Shown piece by piece: positions 35,779 to 45,167 of a stretch of 64,000 nucleotides of DNA. The stretch spans positions 930,001 to 994,000 of the forward strand of contig NZ_SCWD01000001.1 of the NCBI RefSeq assembly GCF_004359515.1, written 5' to 3'. The first letter of the stretch is position 1. Each line of letters opens with the position of its first letter. A program made the translations under genes and the position numbers. The stretch is from Macrococcus carouselicus. GTDB taxonomy: Bacteria; Bacillota; Bacilli; Staphylococcales; Staphylococcaceae. The notes under the pieces are model-generated. The model ran no database searches. It saw only the letters and a program-made list of their open reading frames with translations, and had not been told where the DNA came from.

Positions 35779-36372
35779 TTAGTGAGATTTGTAATATTCC
35801 GTAACCACTTCTTCTAATCTTCTTTCCAGTTGCTCCATTGTGCCGCTATTATCGATGACAACATCAGCACGCTTTTTTTTCTCCTCGATGGACAGCTGGG
35901 AGCTGATTCTAGCCAGTGCTGATTCTTCAGTCATATTGTTGCGTGCCATCAGCCGTATCAGCTGCAACTCTTCAGGAATATAGACCACCCATACCTCATC
36001 CACAGTGTCTTCCAGCTTATTTTCATATAGCAGCGGAATATCCATGATGACATCCCGACCGTCTGATAGAGCCTGATTCTTCTCCTCTTCCATAATATCG
36101 CGCACTATCGGATGAATGATCGCGTTAAGGGCGAGACGTTTGGACGCATCCCGGAACACCTGCTGGCCGACATATGAGCGATTCATCTCTCCGGCTATAA
36201 CCGCCTCCGGTCCGAAGACCGCTGCCACCTGTCTGAGTCCTTCCGACCCTTTCGCCACTGCCTGCCTGGACGCCAGGTCCGCATCCACAATGACAAAGCC
36301 ATGTGTTCTCAGTAGATTGGAGACCGTCGACTTACCGCTGGCGATTCCGCCTGTTAATCCTATTACTGTCAT
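35779..36372 (-). CDS. coaE: Dephospho-CoA kinase
   Basis: A 197-residue enzyme that phosphorylates dephospho-CoA in the last step of CoA synthesis. The P-loop is [14 protein letters not shown] at the N-terminus, with the LIDMP-like segment ([13 protein letters not shown]) near 109. ATGs at 36375 and 36372 are both possible; spacing from AGGAG favours the latter. It is the third gene of polA-mutM-coaE. Confidence 0.97.
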   Translation of the reverse strand: MTVIGLTGGIASGKSTVSNLLRTHGFVIVDADLASRQAVAKGSEGLRQVAAVFGPEAVIAGEMNRSYVGQQVFRDASKRLALNAIIHPIVRDIMEEEKNQALSDGRDVIMDIPLLYENKLEDTVDEVWVVYIPEELQLIRLMARNNMTEESALARISSQLSIEEKKKRADVVIDNSGTMEQLERRLEEVVTEYYKSH

Positions 36373-36381
36373 CATTTACTC

Positions 36382-37254
36382 CTATTTCTGGCAGACCGGG
36401 CAGTAGTGCGTGTTGCGCCCTGCAATAATTGCAGTGTCGACGTCTCCACCGCATGTCCCACATGTCTTTTTGCCATATATTTTAAACCTTGTCTGCATCT
36501 GACCGCTCTGCCCTTCCACGTTCCGGTAGCTGGATATCGACGAACCACCGTACAGAATCCCTTCGTTCAGCGCTGCGGCCAGCGCTCTGAAGAGCAGGCG
36601 CTTGTCTGAAGCAGCCAGTGAGCTGACCGTGCGATGTGGACTGATTCGTGCCGCATGCAACCCTTCGCAGGCGTAAATATTGCCGCAGCCGCTGATGACG
36701 CTATGATTCATGACGGCTTCCTTGATCGGTTTCTGCTGCCATTTCTTCAGTTCAAGCTGCTCCAGAAAGTAATCCTCAGCACCCTCATCAAAGGGTTCCG
36801 GTGCGATCGACATGATCTGCTTCGCATCCTCAAGACGCTTGAGCAGGCGCATCTCCCCGAACCGTCTGATATCGCTGTATATCAGTTTCTTTCCTGACTG
36901 CAGCGCCAGCTCCACGTGCCAGTGATTGATGTAGTTCGGGATACCGATATCATCAAGATGCTCAACAACGAAATAAGCGCCGGACATTCCGAGATGACTG
37001 ACGATATAGTGTTCTCCGAATTCATTTTCAAGTGTAAAAATCAGATATTTGCTTCTTCTGTCAATCAGCTTAATCGTACTGCCGATAATGTTCTCTTTAA
37101 AAGACTGCAGGTCAATTCCTTTGATGATGGTTTCCTTCCCTGCATCTTTGCCGCTATGGACCGTGTCAGAGAAAGTGACGCCTATGATCACTTGTCCCGT
37201 GATTTTAGGTGTGAGACCTCTTCTGACATGTTCGACTTCCGGTAATTCAGGCAT
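36382..37254 (-). CDS. mutM: Formamidopyrimidine-DNA glycosylase
   Basis: A 290-residue base-excision enzyme removing 8-oxoguanine and ring-opened purines. The catalytic N-terminus PELPEVE (Pro after Met, Glu), the H2TH region (GCGNIYACEGLHAARI) and the C-terminal zinc finger (CGTCGGDVDT... HYCPVCQK) are intact. It follows polA by nine bases, coupling base removal with gap filling in one operon. Confidence 0.98.
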   Translation of the reverse strand: MPELPEVEHVRRGLTPKITGQVIIGVTFSDTVHSGKDAGKETIIKGIDLQSFKENIIGSTIKLIDRRSKYLIFTLENEFGEHYIVSHLGMSGAYFVVEHLDDIGIPNYINHWHVELALQSGKKLIYSDIRRFGEMRLLKRLEDAKQIMSIAPEPFDEGAEDYFLEQLELKKWQQKPIKEAVMNHSVISGCGNIYACEGLHAARISPHRTVSSLAASDKRLLFRALAAALNEGILYGGSSISSYRNVEGQSGQMQTRFKIYGKKTCGTCGGDVDTAIIAGRNTHYCPVCQK

Positions 37255-37263
37255 AACTTCCTC

Positions 37264-39873
37264 CTATTTCGCTTCGTACCACGATGCGCCGTAATTGGAT
37301 TCCACCAGTAACGGTACATTTAATTCCATTGCATTCTCCATCATATCTTTGACAAAGAGACTGAAAGCCTCGATCTCCTCTTCAGGCACCTCGAAGATCA
37401 GTTCATCATGCACCTGTAAGAGCAGTTTCGCCTTGAAATCTGTCTTACGGATTTCGCGGGCGTAATTCACCATGGCGAGCTTGATGATATCAGCGGCACT
37501 GCCCTGAATCGGTGTATTCATCGCTGTCCGTTCTGCAAAGCCGCGCGCATTGAAGTTGCGGGCATTGATATCCGGAATATAGCGTCGTCTGTTCAGCAAC
37601 GTCGAAACATAGCCGTCCCGTTTCGCCTGCTGGATGACGTCATCCATATACTGCTTGACGTTCGGGAAACTCTCCAGGTAATCCTCTATGAATCGTGCAG
37701 CTGCCGGACGTGAAATCCCAAGCGACTGGCTGAGTCCGTAATCGCTGATTCCATAGACGATGCCGAAATTGACGGCTTTCGCCTGCCGTCTCATATTCGC
37801 ATCGACGGCATTGTTATCAACATCGAATACTTCCATCGCCGTCTTCGTATGAATATCAATCCCGTGATTGAAGGCATCCATCATGCTCTTATCTTCAGTG
37901 ATATGTGCGAGCACCCGCAGTTCAATCTGTGAATAGTCGGCTGCGAAGATCACCCAGCCCGGTTCTGAGGCCGTAAATGCCTTTCTGATCTTGCGACCTT
38001 CGTCAAGACGGATCGGTATATTCTGCAGGTTCGGCTCGACTGAGGACAGACGTCCAGTCTGAGCCAGCACCTGGTTGAAGCGCGTGTGAATCTTGCCGTC
38101 CTCATCAATCATCTTCTGCAGACCCTCGACATAAGTCGACTGAAGCTTGGCCAGCTGCCGGTAATCCAGTATCGCCGGAATGATCTCATGTTTATCCCTT
38201 AAGCCTTCAAGAACATCGACAGCGGTTGAATAACCTGTCTTGGTCTTCTTGGCTGCGGGCAGCTTCAGCTCCTCAAACAGAATAACACCCAGCTGTTTCG
38301 GGGAGTTGATGTTGAATTCGTGACCTGCAAGACCATATATCGTTGCCATCAGCTCATCGATGCGTGTCTTCAATTCGTCCTGCATCTCGATAAGTGCATT
38401 TCTGTCCACTGTGATACCCTGGTATTCCATGCCGGCGAGTACGAGTGACAGCGGCAGCTCAAGCTCATCATGCAACTTAAGCTGTTCATTCTGTCTCAGT
38501 TCGTCCTTCATCTTATCGGTGAGCTGGTAGATGGCCTGCACCTGCCGGCCAAAATAGTCTTTTAATTCCGTTTCTTCAGGAATCGCCATCTTAGCGCCTT
38601 TTCCGAATATCTGCTCGTTACTCGGTAGAATCATGCCATGCAGACCCGCTGTTTCCGCGACATCGACAATCGTTCTGGATGGGTCCAGCAGGTAACTTGC
38701 CAGCATGACATCAAAATCAATTCCCTGCATATCAATGCCGAGACGTTTCATCAGAACGACGTTTTTCTTTGCATCAAACACATACTTCTTCTTATCTGCA
38801 TCTGCCAGATAAGCGGTCAGCTGTGCATGATTCTTAATCTCTTCCGCTGTGACGACAGCAGTTTTCTCACCATCCGTCATCGCGAGTGGCAGCACTTCAT
38901 TCACCAGATAATTATCTTTGAAGCAGTCGATGAAGACCGCAGTGGCACCGCTCAGATCCAGCTCATCGATGCTATCTGCGATGATGAGTTCCTGCTGCTG
39001 AACAACGGGTGCTGTCTCCATCTGATCAAGCAGCTGCTTGAACTCAAGCGCCTTGAACAGTTCAATCTTCTTGTCATTTGCTGCATCCTCAAGCTTCACA
39101 TCCTGGAGACCGATATCCACCGGTGCATGCACTTCAATTGTTGCAAGTTTCTTACTCATCAGTGCATCTGCCTGATGGTTGGTCAGGTTCTCATTCAGCT
39201 TCTTCGCTTTGATATCATCAAGATGACCGATTACTTCCTCCAGCGTGCCGTATTCGAGCAGCAGTTTGACCGCCGTCTTCTCACCGACACCCGGTACACC
39301 TGGAATATTATCTGACTTGTCACCCATCAGCCCTTTAAGGTCAATAATCTTCTCCGGTCCGAAACCATATTTCTCTTTGACGAAATCAGGTGTATAACGA
39401 TCGATATCCGTCACACCTTTTTTCGTGTAATAGACCGACACATAGTCATTGACGAGCTGAGTCAGGTCCCGGTCACCTGTGATGATGATCGTTTCCATCC
39501 TGTTCTCAGTCGCTTCTCTGGCAAGCGTGCCGATAATGTCATCCGCCTCATAGTTCTCAAGTTCATAATGCTTAATATGATAGGCCTCAATAAGCTTGCG
39601 GATGAGCGGGAACTGCTCACTCAGCTCAGGTGGCGTCTTCTGTCTGCCTCCCTTGTAATCACCGAATGTTGAATGGCGGAACGTCGTTTTACCGGCGTCA
39701 AACGCGACCAGAAAATGTGTCGGATTTTCATCCTTCAGGATCTTTTCCAGCAGCAGCGTAAATCCGTACACTGCATTTGTATGAATCCCTGCATGATTAC
39801 TGAGTAGGGGCAGCGCATAGAATGCACGGAATGCCAGACTGTTACCATCAATCAATACTAATTTATCCTTCAT
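37264..39873 (-). CDS. polA: DNA polymerase I
   Basis: An 869-residue polymerase for Okazaki maturation and repair. A 5'-3' exonuclease domain (LIDGNSLAFRAFYALP; GDRDLTQLV; GDKSDNIPGVPGVGEKTA) is followed by a 3'-5' exonuclease-like domain. The polymerase carries motif A (DYSQIELRVLAHI), motif B (RRQAKAVNFGIVYG) and motif C (LLQVHDELIFEVP). The middle domain shows few canonical exonuclease acidic residues, so proofreading is probably absent as in many Firmicutes. Confidence 0.98.
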   Translation of the reverse strand: MKDKLVLIDGNSLAFRAFYALPLLSNHAGIHTNAVYGFTLLLEKILKDENPTHFLVAFDAGKTTFRHSTFGDYKGGRQKTPPELSEQFPLIRKLIEAYHIKHYELENYEADDIIGTLAREATENRMETIIITGDRDLTQLVNDYVSVYYTKKGVTDIDRYTPDFVKEKYGFGPEKIIDLKGLMGDKSDNIPGVPGVGEKTAVKLLLEYGTLEEVIGHLDDIKAKKLNENLTNHQADALMSKKLATIEVHAPVDIGLQDVKLEDAANDKKIELFKALEFKQLLDQMETAPVVQQQELIIADSIDELDLSGATAVFIDCFKDNYLVNEVLPLAMTDGEKTAVVTAEEIKNHAQLTAYLADADKKKYVFDAKKNVVLMKRLGIDMQGIDFDVMLASYLLDPSRTIVDVAETAGLHGMILPSNEQIFGKGAKMAIPEETELKDYFGRQVQAIYQLTDKMKDELRQNEQLKLHDELELPLSLVLAGMEYQGITVDRNALIEMQDELKTRIDELMATIYGLAGHEFNINSPKQLGVILFEELKLPAAKKTKTGYSTAVDVLEGLRDKHEIIPAILDYRQLAKLQSTYVEGLQKMIDEDGKIHTRFNQVLAQTGRLSSVEPNLQNIPIRLDEGRKIRKAFTASEPGWVIFAADYSQIELRVLAHITEDKSMMDAFNHGIDIHTKTAMEVFDVDNNAVDANMRRQAKAVNFGIVYGISDYGLSQSLGISRPAAARFIEDYLESFPNVKQYMDDVIQQAKRDGYVSTLLNRRRYIPDINARNFNARGFAERTAMNTPIQGSAADIIKLAMVNYAREIRKTDFKAKLLLQVHDELIFEVPEEEIEAFSLFVKDMMENAMELNVPLLVESNYGASWYEAK

Positions 39874-39922
39874 AATAAACCTCCGTCAGGTTGATACCTT
39901 TATTTTACCACAGCACAGAAAA

Positions 39923-39946
39923 AGCCATGCACTGTTGTGCATGGCT
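39923..39946 (-). terminator. phoPR terminator
   Basis: AGCCATGCAC/GTGCATGGCT stem with a TTTTT run starting at the phoR stop. Confidence 0.85.
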
Positions 39947-41649
39947 CAGCATTTTTTCAGACAGACTCTGAAAATTGATCCTTTTCCGAGAGCGCTTTCG
40001 ACTTCAATCGTCCCGCCGAAGACTTCTATAATGTGCTTGACGATGGCAAGGCCAAGCCCCGTTCCACCGCTGTCTCTGCTCCGAGCTTTGTCGACGCGGT
40101 AGAAGCGTTCAAAGATACGGGCCTGTTCCTCTTTGGCAATACCCATCCCTTCATCGATGACCTCAAGAATGCCATCTTGCGCATCTTTGACGTTCACTTT
40201 GATGACCGCGCCTTCATGTGAATAATTGATGGCATTGGACAACAGATTGATAATGACCTGCTTCAGCTTGCTTGCTTCTGCCATCACCATTACATCAGGG
40301 GCAATAGACGTCTCAATCGAAATATTCTTCTTACTGGCCAGCTGATTGACGACTTCAATACAGCTCTCCGTCTTCTGACTTAAATTCACTTCACCAAGTA
40401 AAATATGACTGCTCTGTTCTATTTTCGACAGCTCCAGCAGTTCACTGACAAGTCCTTGTATCCGGTTGGACTCCTTCAGAATGATTTCAAGGAACATATC
40501 AAGGGTGTCGGGATCATTCTTAGCGCCGTCAAGCAGCGTCTCAGAGAAGCCTTTGATGGAAGTAATCGGTGTCTTCAGTTCATGTGAGACATTGGCCACA
40601 AAGTCCTTACGCATCTGTTCAAGCGACTTCAGCTTGGTGATGTCATGCAGCACGACAACGACACCTTCCAGCTTACGTCTGCGTCTTGACAATACAGGTA
40701 CAACCGCTGCATCGAAATACTTCTTGTGTACATTCAGCATGATATCTATCGTTTCATTGATGGGCTTCTCTGAATATATCGCTTCTTTAATCATCCGATT
40801 GATGGACGGAAATGTGATGACATCTTCATAATGTCCTTCCAGCACCTGCAACCCTTTGTTGAACGTGTCGTTATAGGTATCATTGACAATCACCACCTGT
40901 CCCTGCTTATCGACCATCAGTATGGCTGACGGGATATTTCCGAGCGTTGTCTCCAGTCGGTTACGCTGCAGTTTCTGCTCATTGTTCAGTTTCTGCAGTG
41001 TTCTGGCCAGACGATTCGTACTGATGTAGAGGTCCTTTGTCTCTGTGACCGTGCTTTCAGGCACTCGCACTTTATAGTTGCCTTCTGTCAGCAGTTTAGA
41101 GGCATAAGTCACTTCTTTAATCGGACCGATATAACTCCGGTAAATATATCTGACGATAAAGAAGATGATCGGCACAGCGGTCACGAGCGTCAGTGTCAGA
41201 TACTGCCAGATCGTGCGGATGAGACCTCTGAGATCGGTCAGCCGGTCTACGAGATAGACTGTATAGTCCTCTTGCCGATAGACCAGCACCGCTTTTGATC
41301 CGTTCTCCTGGAACCTGTAGAACTTTGATTCACCGGTATTGATCCATGGCGCCAGCACTTTTTTTATTCCGGCCTCATCAATGTCTGAACTTTTGAAAAT
41401 AGTCTGTTCATCTTTCTGTATCCAGACCTGCTTCAGAGAAACTTGATCATAGCTGACTATTTCCCCTGGCGCATCAGGATCTTGTTGAATGATTTCGAGC
41501 AGCTGCTCAGCCTGACTCTTCAGTTCAGCTTCCTTCGATTTGCTGATCTGCTCACTGACGATATTGGTGAGAAAGAACCCGATCAGCAGAAAGCTCAGAA
41601 TCATCAGCACGACCAGAAACGTAAAGAGCCGATTTGTGAAACCTCTCAT
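39946..41649 (-). CDS. phoR: Phosphate-sensing histidine kinase PhoR
   Basis: A 567-residue membrane kinase. Two helices (about 10-32 and 145-165) flank an extracellular sensor, followed by HAMP, a PAS domain (ILMVDKQGQVVIVNDTYN), the HisKA block FVANVSHELKTPITSIKGF with the phosphorylated His, and the ATPase N, G1 and G2 boxes (NLLSNAINYS; VIDEGMGI; GGTGLGLAIV). It overlaps phoP by four bases (ATGA). The ligand state is sensed indirectly in relatives through wall teichoic acid or transporter status. Confidence 0.93.
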   Translation of the reverse strand: MRGFTNRLFTFLVVLMILSFLLIGFFLTNIVSEQISKSKEAELKSQAEQLLEIIQQDPDAPGEIVSYDQVSLKQVWIQKDEQTIFKSSDIDEAGIKKVLAPWINTGESKFYRFQENGSKAVLVYRQEDYTVYLVDRLTDLRGLIRTIWQYLTLTLVTAVPIIFFIVRYIYRSYIGPIKEVTYASKLLTEGNYKVRVPESTVTETKDLYISTNRLARTLQKLNNEQKLQRNRLETTLGNIPSAILMVDKQGQVVIVNDTYNDTFNKGLQVLEGHYEDVITFPSINRMIKEAIYSEKPINETIDIMLNVHKKYFDAAVVPVLSRRRRKLEGVVVVLHDITKLKSLEQMRKDFVANVSHELKTPITSIKGFSETLLDGAKNDPDTLDMFLEIILKESNRIQGLVSELLELSKIEQSSHILLGEVNLSQKTESCIEVVNQLASKKNISIETSIAPDVMVMAEASKLKQVIINLLSNAINYSHEGAVIKVNVKDAQDGILEVIDEGMGIAKEEQARIFERFYRVDKARSRDSGGTGLGLAIVKHIIEVFGGTIEVESALGKGSIFRVCLKKC

Positions 41650-42356
41650 ATAGACCTTGGATTCTCCAGTTTGTAACCTAGACCACGGACAGTCTTAATA
41701 TATTGAGGCTGTTTCGGATTCTCTTCGATTTTCTCACGCAGGTGACTGATATGGACGTCAACGATTCTTGAGTCGCCGGCAAATTCATAGTTCCAGACTG
41801 AATTCAGCATATGTTCACGTGTGATGACACGGCCCTGTCTTTCAATCAGATAGATCAGCAACTCAAATTCCTTCGGCGTCAGATCCAGCAGTTCATTGTT
41901 ACGATAGGCTTCAAAATGCTCAGGCAGAATTTTCAATCGGCCGATATTAATCTCCTTACTCTGTCTGATATCCATCTGCTGTTCATTCACGACAGTGCGT
42001 CTCAGAATGGCTTTTACACGTGCTACAACTTCACGCGGGGAGAAGGGCTTCGTCATATAATCGTCTGCGCCTAGTTCCAGTCCCAGCACCTTATCAAACT
42101 CGTCGTCTTTTGCTGTCAGCATCAGAATGGGGATCTGGTTCTTTTCATTGCGGATTGCCTTGCAGACTTCAACGCCATCCATTTTAGGAAGCATCAGATC
42201 TAACACCAACAGGTCGGGACGTTCCGTGAAGACTTTTTCAAGCCCTTCTTCTCCGTCAAAAGCTGTTTCCACTTCATAACCGGCCTGCTGCAGGTTATAT
42301 TTTAACAGTGTTACGATTGATTGTTCATCGTCAACCACTAAAATTTTCTGTGTCAT
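41646..42356 (-). CDS. phoP: Phosphate regulon response regulator PhoP
   Basis: A 236-residue OmpR-type regulator. The receiver has the acidic pocket DDE near residue 9, phospho-acceptor Asp in LLVLDLMLP near 53, and Lys in MTKPFSPRE. The winged helix ends with VWNYEFAGDSRIVDVHISHLR. It is followed by phoR in the conserved pair located between polA and icd. No separate promoter was pinned down. Confidence 0.95.
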   Translation of the reverse strand: MTQKILVVDDEQSIVTLLKYNLQQAGYEVETAFDGEEGLEKVFTERPDLLVLDLMLPKMDGVEVCKAIRNEKNQIPILMLTAKDDEFDKVLGLELGADDYMTKPFSPREVVARVKAILRRTVVNEQQMDIRQSKEINIGRLKILPEHFEAYRNNELLDLTPKEFELLIYLIERQGRVITREHMLNSVWNYEFAGDSRIVDVHISHLREKIEENPKQPQYIKTVRGLGYKLENPRSI

Positions 42357-42501
42357 GCGTTACCTCCATAGTATATGTCTCTTACATTATATATGAAGAT
42401 GTTTTGTAAAGGCTATCTTTAATCAACAATTTTCAACTGCCGGTAACATCCTTTACATTAAATTCACATTCATTTTTAAAGATACGGTTATGATTGCCAT
42501 A

Positions 42502-42531
42502 AAAATAAGCCGCATCACTGCGGCTTATCCT
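42502..42531 (-). terminator. citZ-icd terminator
   Basis: AAGCCGCA/TGCGGCTT stem with ATTTTT after it on the minus strand, immediately downstream of icd. Confidence 0.85.
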
Positions 42532-42533
42532 CA

Positions 42534-43796
42534 TTACATATTCTTGATCAGTTCATCAGCAAATTCGGAACATTTCACTTCTGTGGCGCCGTCCATAAGA
42601 CGCGCGAAGTCATAGGTCACCACTTTAGAGGCAATCGTTTTTTCCATCGATTGAGTGATGAGTTCTCCTGCTTCCTTCCAACCCAGATGATCAAGCATCA
42701 GAACACCGCTTAAGATGACAGATGACGGATTCACTTTATCAAGTCCTGCATATTTCGGTGCTGTACCATGTGTCGCTTCAAAGATGGCATGACCAGTCTC
42801 ATAGTTAATATTCGCACCTGGTGCGATACCGATACCGCCGACCTGTGCCGCAAGTGCATCAGAAATGTAGTCCCCATTTAAGTTCATAGTCGCGACGACA
42901 TCAAATTCAGCCGGACGTGTCAGAATCTGCTGCAGGAAGATATCTGCGATTGAATCCTTGATCAGTAATTTACCGCTGTTGACCGCTTCTTCCTGTGCTT
43001 TTTCTGCTGCCTCCTTGCCATCGGTTTCAACCATTTTATCATACTGAGCCCATGTGAAGACTTTATCGCCGAATTCACGCTCTGCTAAGTCATAACCCCA
43101 TTGTTTGAAGGCACCTTCAGTGAATTTCATGATATTTCCTTTATGCACGAGTGTTAGTGACTGACGACCTTGCTCAAGCGCATAATTGATCGCTGCACGG
43201 ACTAACCGCTCTGTCCCTTCTTTAGAGACAGGTTTGATACCAATGCCTGATGTTTCAGGGAAACGGATATTTTCTGCACCCATTTCATTCTGCAGGAATT
43301 CGATGACTTTTTTCACTTCATCTGATCCTTCTTTGTATTCAATACCTGCATAGATGTCTTCTGTGTTCTCACGGAAGATGACCATATCCGTATCTTCCGG
43401 ACGCTTGACCGGAGACGGCACACCGTCAAAGTAACGAACTGGACGTAAGCAGACGAAGAGATCGAGTTCCTGACGTAATGCCACGTTAAGTGACCGGATA
43501 CCGCCGCCGATAGGTGTTGTGAGAGGACCTTTGATTGCAATCAGATAGTCATCGATTGTATCCAGTGTTTCCTGCGGCAGCCATTCGCCGGTTGTATCGA
43601 ATGCTTTCTGTCCGGCAAGAACCTCTTTCCATTCGATTTTCTTTTCACCGTTATAAGCTTTTGCTACTGCTGCATCCAGTACACGGACAGCTGCGTGCCA
43701 GATATCCGGCCCTGTGCCATCACCGATGATGTAAGGGACAACCGGATTGTTAGGTACATTTAATGCACCATTAGAGTTTGTAATTTTTTCAGCCAT
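42534..43796 (-). CDS. icd: Isocitrate dehydrogenase (NADP)
   Basis: A 420-residue TCA enzyme converting isocitrate to 2-oxoglutarate and CO2. The nucleotide and substrate segments are canonical: [35 protein letters not shown] (phosphorylation-loop Ser), [14 protein letters not shown], and [11 protein letters not shown] near 325. It lies 25 bases after citZ, forming a TCA pair; mdh is absent from this position as in staphylococci. Confidence 0.97.
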   Translation of the reverse strand: MAEKITNSNGALNVPNNPVVPYIIGDGTGPDIWHAAVRVLDAAVAKAYNGEKKIEWKEVLAGQKAFDTTGEWLPQETLDTIDDYLIAIKGPLTTPIGGGIRSLNVALRQELDLFVCLRPVRYFDGVPSPVKRPEDTDMVIFRENTEDIYAGIEYKEGSDEVKKVIEFLQNEMGAENIRFPETSGIGIKPVSKEGTERLVRAAINYALEQGRQSLTLVHKGNIMKFTEGAFKQWGYDLAEREFGDKVFTWAQYDKMVETDGKEAAEKAQEEAVNSGKLLIKDSIADIFLQQILTRPAEFDVVATMNLNGDYISDALAAQVGGIGIAPGANINYETGHAIFEATHGTAPKYAGLDKVNPSSVILSGVLMLDHLGWKEAGELITQSMEKTIASKVVTYDFARLMDGATEVKCSEFADELIKNM

Positions 43797-43821
43797 GATA
43801 AACCTCCATTAGTTAATTAGA

Positions 43822-44940
43822 TTAGCGCTCTGAAACCGGAACATATTTGCGACCGATTTCACCGACATATTCTGCGCGCGGACGGATGATACGATTGTTT
43901 TCATATTGTTCAAGGATGTGAGCGAGCCAGCCTGAAACACGTGAAATTGCGAAGATAGGTGTGAATAAGTCGTGCTCAATGCCCATTGAATGGTAGACAG
44001 TCGCTGAGTAAAAATCGACGTTAGGTAACAGGCCTTTTTTCTCTTTCAGGATTTCTGCGATACGTATAGATATTTCATACAGTTCTTTCTGACCTGTTTC
44101 ATCTGTGAGACGACGGGACATCTCTTTTAAATATTTCGCACGTGGATCTCCTTCTTTATAAACCCGGTGACCGAAGCCCATGATCTTTTCCTTGTTGTCG
44201 ATTTTCTTCTGGAGATGGGCATCGACATTTTCAAGTGAACCGATTTCATTCAGCATCTTCATGACCTGCTCATTGGCACCTCCGTGCAGAGGACCTTTTA
44301 AGGCGCCGGCAGCAGCTGTTACACCAGAATACATATCCGTTAATGTCGACACACAGACACGCGCGGTGAAGGTAGAGGCATTCAGTTCGTGATCCGCATG
44401 AAGAATCAGCGCTTTATTGAACGCTTCTTCCTGAACGTCAGTCGGTTCTTCGCCAAACAGCATGTAAAGAAAGTTAGCCGCGTAACTAAGCTCTTTCTTC
44501 GGTTTCAGCGGTTCTTTCCCCTGACGCACACGGGCGAAGGCAGCGACAAGTGAAGCGACTTTCGCCTGAATACGGATAGCCTTATTATGATGTGCCTCAT
44601 CATCGAACTCTTCAGCACGAGGGTCAAAATGAGCCAGGTAGCTGAGTGATGTACGCAGTCCTGTCATCGGATGGACATCGTCTGCTGCATAATCCTCGAA
44701 ATGCTCATAAATACGTGGATTCAGCACCATATTCTCGAGGAGCTGTTCCTTTAAATTATTAAGCTCTGATTCTGTCGGTAATCTGAAATTCCATAAGAGG
44801 AAAATGACTTCTTCAAACTGTGCATTCTCTGTTAAATCATCGATATCATAGCCAGCGTAAGTCAATTGCTGACCTACAATTGAACTTACTTTTGTTTCAG
44901 TTGCGAGGACACCTTCTAAACCTCTGATTACTTCTGTCAT
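43822..44940 (-). CDS. citZ: Citrate synthase
   Basis: A 372-residue enzyme condensing acetyl-CoA and oxaloacetate. Catalytic His and Asp blocks are ILHADHELNAST near 188, GPLHGGANEQVM near 224, MGFGHRVYK near 260 and VDFYSATVYHSMGI near 313. The start at 44940 has GGGGA at good spacing; another ATG at 44946 is too close to the SD. A cre site lies about 80 bases upstream, consistent with carbon catabolite control. Confidence 0.97.
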   Translation of the reverse strand: MTEVIRGLEGVLATETKVSSIVGQQLTYAGYDIDDLTENAQFEEVIFLLWNFRLPTESELNNLKEQLLENMVLNPRIYEHFEDYAADDVHPMTGLRTSLSYLAHFDPRAEEFDDEAHHNKAIRIQAKVASLVAAFARVRQGKEPLKPKKELSYAANFLYMLFGEEPTDVQEEAFNKALILHADHELNASTFTARVCVSTLTDMYSGVTAAAGALKGPLHGGANEQVMKMLNEIGSLENVDAHLQKKIDNKEKIMGFGHRVYKEGDPRAKYLKEMSRRLTDETGQKELYEISIRIAEILKEKKGLLPNVDFYSATVYHSMGIEHDLFTPIFAISRVSGWLAHILEQYENNRIIRPRAEYVGEIGRKYVPVSER

Positions 44941-45020
44941 ATTCATATCCCCTTTATATAAGTTGAGTTAAGTGACGTTTAATTCATTACATGATTTATT
45001 ATACAGAATTTAGGCACAAT

Positions 45021-45034
45021 TGTGAACGTTTTCA
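45021..45034 (-). promoter_or_regulatory. cre (CcpA) site upstream of citZ
   Basis: TGAAAACGTTCACA on the minus strand fits the catabolite-responsive consensus TGNAANCGNWNNCA at every fixed position, about 80 bases before citZ. CcpA control of citrate synthase is established in Bacillus; binding here is inferred. Confidence 0.65.
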
Positions 45035-45116
45035 TCCCTTAGCTATTATTTATTGCTCGTGATAAGTTTTACTTATGTATATAATGTTCAGCTGCTTCTA
45101 AGGGGGTGATTTAATC

Positions 45117-45167
45117 ATGATGATCATAGAAAAATACCATCACAGCTGTGATGGCATTTTAATTTAG
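45117..45167 (+). CDS. Candidate 16-residue peptide frame
   Basis: AAGGGGGTGAT stands six bases before ATGATGATC, and TATAAT (45080-45085) lies upstream, giving a possible short transcript. The frame reads [16 protein letters not shown] and stops four bases into the end of pyk. It runs through the pyk terminator hairpin, which would also end this transcript. The layout resembles small toxin or leader transcripts, but the peptide is very short and has no recognised homology. It may be a chance arrangement. Confidence 0.25.
   Translation: MMIIEKYHHSCDGILI
45130..45161. terminator. pyk terminator
   Basis: AATACCATCACAG/CTGTGATGGCATT hairpin with A and T flanks (AAAAA... TTTTA), between pyk and the citZ upstream region. 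Confidence 0.75.

Noticed and set aside
38638-39315. A 225-codon plus-strand open frame inside polA
   Set aside because: Antisense to intact polymerase I sequence with no initiation signal; treated as a shadow frame. The 193-codon frame at 31285-31866 inside dnaI was dropped for the same reason.
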